Source: Saprospirales bacterium (lineage in GTDB: Bacteria; Bacteroidota; Bacteroidia; Chitinophagales; Saprospiraceae). Taken from it: 6,635 nt of DNA. The DNA lies in contig JAHEAS010000054.1 in assembly GCA_024642645.1 (NCBI GenBank), forward strand, positions 1 to 6,635, given 5' to 3'. This document shows, in pieces, positions 5,531 through 6,635 of the stretch. A model generated the notes under the pieces. That model saw only the letters and a program-made list of their open reading frames with translations. It searched no databases and was not told the DNA's origin. A program made the translations under genes and the position numbers. Each line of letters starts with the position of its first letter. Position 1 is the first letter of the stretch.

Positions 5531-6635
5531 ATGCCATACCTTTTCACTTCTGAAAGTGTATCAGAAGGACATCCCGACAAAGTAGCCGACCAGATTTCTG
5601 ACGCGCTTGTAGACCATTTTCTTGCCTTTGACCCTAGCTCAAAAGTGGCTTGCGAAACCCTTGTAACCACTGGCCAAGTGGTGTTGGCTGGCGAGGTAAA
5701 AACATCTACCTACCTTGATGTGCAGTCCATTGCCCGCAACGTAATTGGGCGCATTGGCTACACGAAGAGCGAGTACATGTTCGAGGCACATTCCTGTGGG
5801 GTGCTTTCTGCCATCCACGAGCAGTCGCCCGATATCAACCGGGGCGTGGAGCGCTCCAAGCCAGAAGACCAGGGCGCTGGCGACCAAGGCATGATGTTCG
5901 GCTACGCTACCAACGAAACGGACAACTACATGCCGTTGGCGCTTGACCTTTCCCATAAAATATTGATGGAAATGGCCGACATACGCCGGGAAGGCAAGCG
6001 GATGAAATACCTCCGCCCCGATGCCAAATCGCAGGTGACCATCGAATATTCTGACAAAAATCAGCCTGTTCGCATTGACACCATCGTGGTGTCCACACAG
6101 CACGACGACTTTGCGGAGGAGAAGGCGATGTTGGAGCAAATCAAAAAAGATGTCATTAGCTACGTGATTCCAAGGGTGAAGAAAAAATGCTCGGTGAAAG
6201 TGCAGCGCCTGTTCAAGGGCGACATCACTTTCCACGTGAACCCAACCGGCAAGTTCGTCATAGGTGGCCCACACGGCGACACGGGCCTCACGGGTAGGAA
6301 AATCATCGTGGACACTTACGGTGGGAAAGGTGCGCACGGTGGCGGTGCATTTAGCGGCAAAGACCCTTCTAAAGTGGACCGTTCTGCTGCTTATGCAACT
6401 CGCCACATTGCTAAAAACCTCGTTGCTGCAGGCGTTTGTAGCGAAGTACTGGTACAGGTGAGCTATGCTATCGGCGTTGCGAAGCCAACCAATATCTATG
6501 TCAACACTTACGGTTCTAGCAAAGTGAAAATAAAGGACAGTGAAATTGCCAACATCGTGGACGGCTTGTTCGATATGCGCCCATACGCCATCGAAAATCG
6601 GTTCAAACTCCGCAACCCGATATACTCCGAAACTG
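5531..6635 (+). CDS. metK: S-adenosylmethionine synthetase (methionine adenosyltransferase), 3'-truncated by the window edge
   Basis: MetK makes S-adenosylmethionine from methionine and ATP, releasing phosphate and diphosphate, in the cytosol as a tetramer. The 368 codons present begin MPYLFTSESVSEGHPDK, with the ATP-binding His14 and Asp16 in GHPDK. Signature 1, GAGDQGMMFGYA, is at residues 115-126, followed by ATNET. Signature 2, GGGAFSGKD, is at residues 270-278 and follows IGGPHGDTGLTGRK. The sequence ends in FKLRNPIYSET, so about 50-60 C-terminal residues are outside. The segment before HVNPTGKF is longer than in E. coli, as in Bacteroides enzymes of about 430 residues. The ATG at 5531 matches the family N-terminus; no Shine-Dalgarno sequence is seen. 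It is divergent from the receptor gene and has its own -7 box. No damage is visible in the part present. Confidence 0.97.
   Translation, partial: MPYLFTSESVSEGHPDKVADQISDALVDHFLAFDPSSKVACETLVTTGQVVLAGEVKTSTYLDVQSIARNVIGRIGYTKSEYMFEAHSCGVLSAIHEQSPDINRGVERSKPEDQGAGDQGMMFGYATNETDNYMPLALDLSHKILMEMADIRREGKRMKYLRPDAKSQVTIEYSDKNQPVRIDTIVVSTQHDDFAEEKAMLEQIKKDVISYVIPRVKKKCSVKVQRLFKGDITFHVNPTGKFVIGGPHGDTGLTGRKIIVDTYGGKGAHGGGAFSGKDPSKVDRSAAYATRHIAKNLVAAGVCSEVLVQVSYAIGVAKPTNIYVNTYGSSKVKIKDSEIANIVDGLFDMRPYAIENRFKLRNPIYSET

Noticed and set aside
5639..6406. 255-codon open frame on the minus strand inside metK
   Set aside because: It is antisense to the conserved MetK signatures and has no recognisable domain; it is histidine- and valine-rich, as is common in reverse reading of G/C-rich codons.

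Overview
The window looks like a chromosomal piece of a Bacteroidota member, perhaps of the Saprospiria/Cytophagia type, although the genus cannot be fixed from this sequence. Four things point there: a small protein with a type IX secretion sorting domain, a TonB-dependent receptor with an N-terminal carboxypeptidase-regulatory-like domain, promoter -7 boxes of the TAnnTTTG form, and a MetK of the long Bacteroidota type. Start codons lack Shine-Dalgarno sequences and follow A/T-rich leaders, which also fits.

Layout. Positions 1-2216 (+) hold the 3' nine-tenths or so of priA, the replication-restart helicase; its 5' end lies before the window. A strong hairpin terminator at 2238-2275 separates it from the convergent gene at 2303-2626 (-). 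That gene encodes a 107-residue secreted protein that is almost nothing but a signal peptide and a type IX sorting domain. Upstream of it on the same strand is an 820-residue FecA-like TonB-dependent outer-membrane receptor (2771-5233, -). A 297-bp divergent intergenic region (5234-5530) carries promoters for the receptor and for metK. metK (S-adenosylmethionine synthetase, +) starts at 5531 and runs off the right end.

The genes do not form one pathway: two are housekeeping genes (priA, metK) flanking two cell-envelope/secretion genes. The two most interesting signals are not genes. First, a roughly 115-bp palindromic repeat element with a perfect 26-bp inverted repeat is inserted in frame in the priA helicase domain, adding about 38 residues between conserved motifs while leaving the reading frame and every other motif intact. 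Second, the divergent intergenic region has four copies of TAGGTA spaced 19-23 bp apart, bracketed by two copies of an 11-bp direct repeat. This looks like a cluster of regulator binding sites between the receptor and metK promoters.
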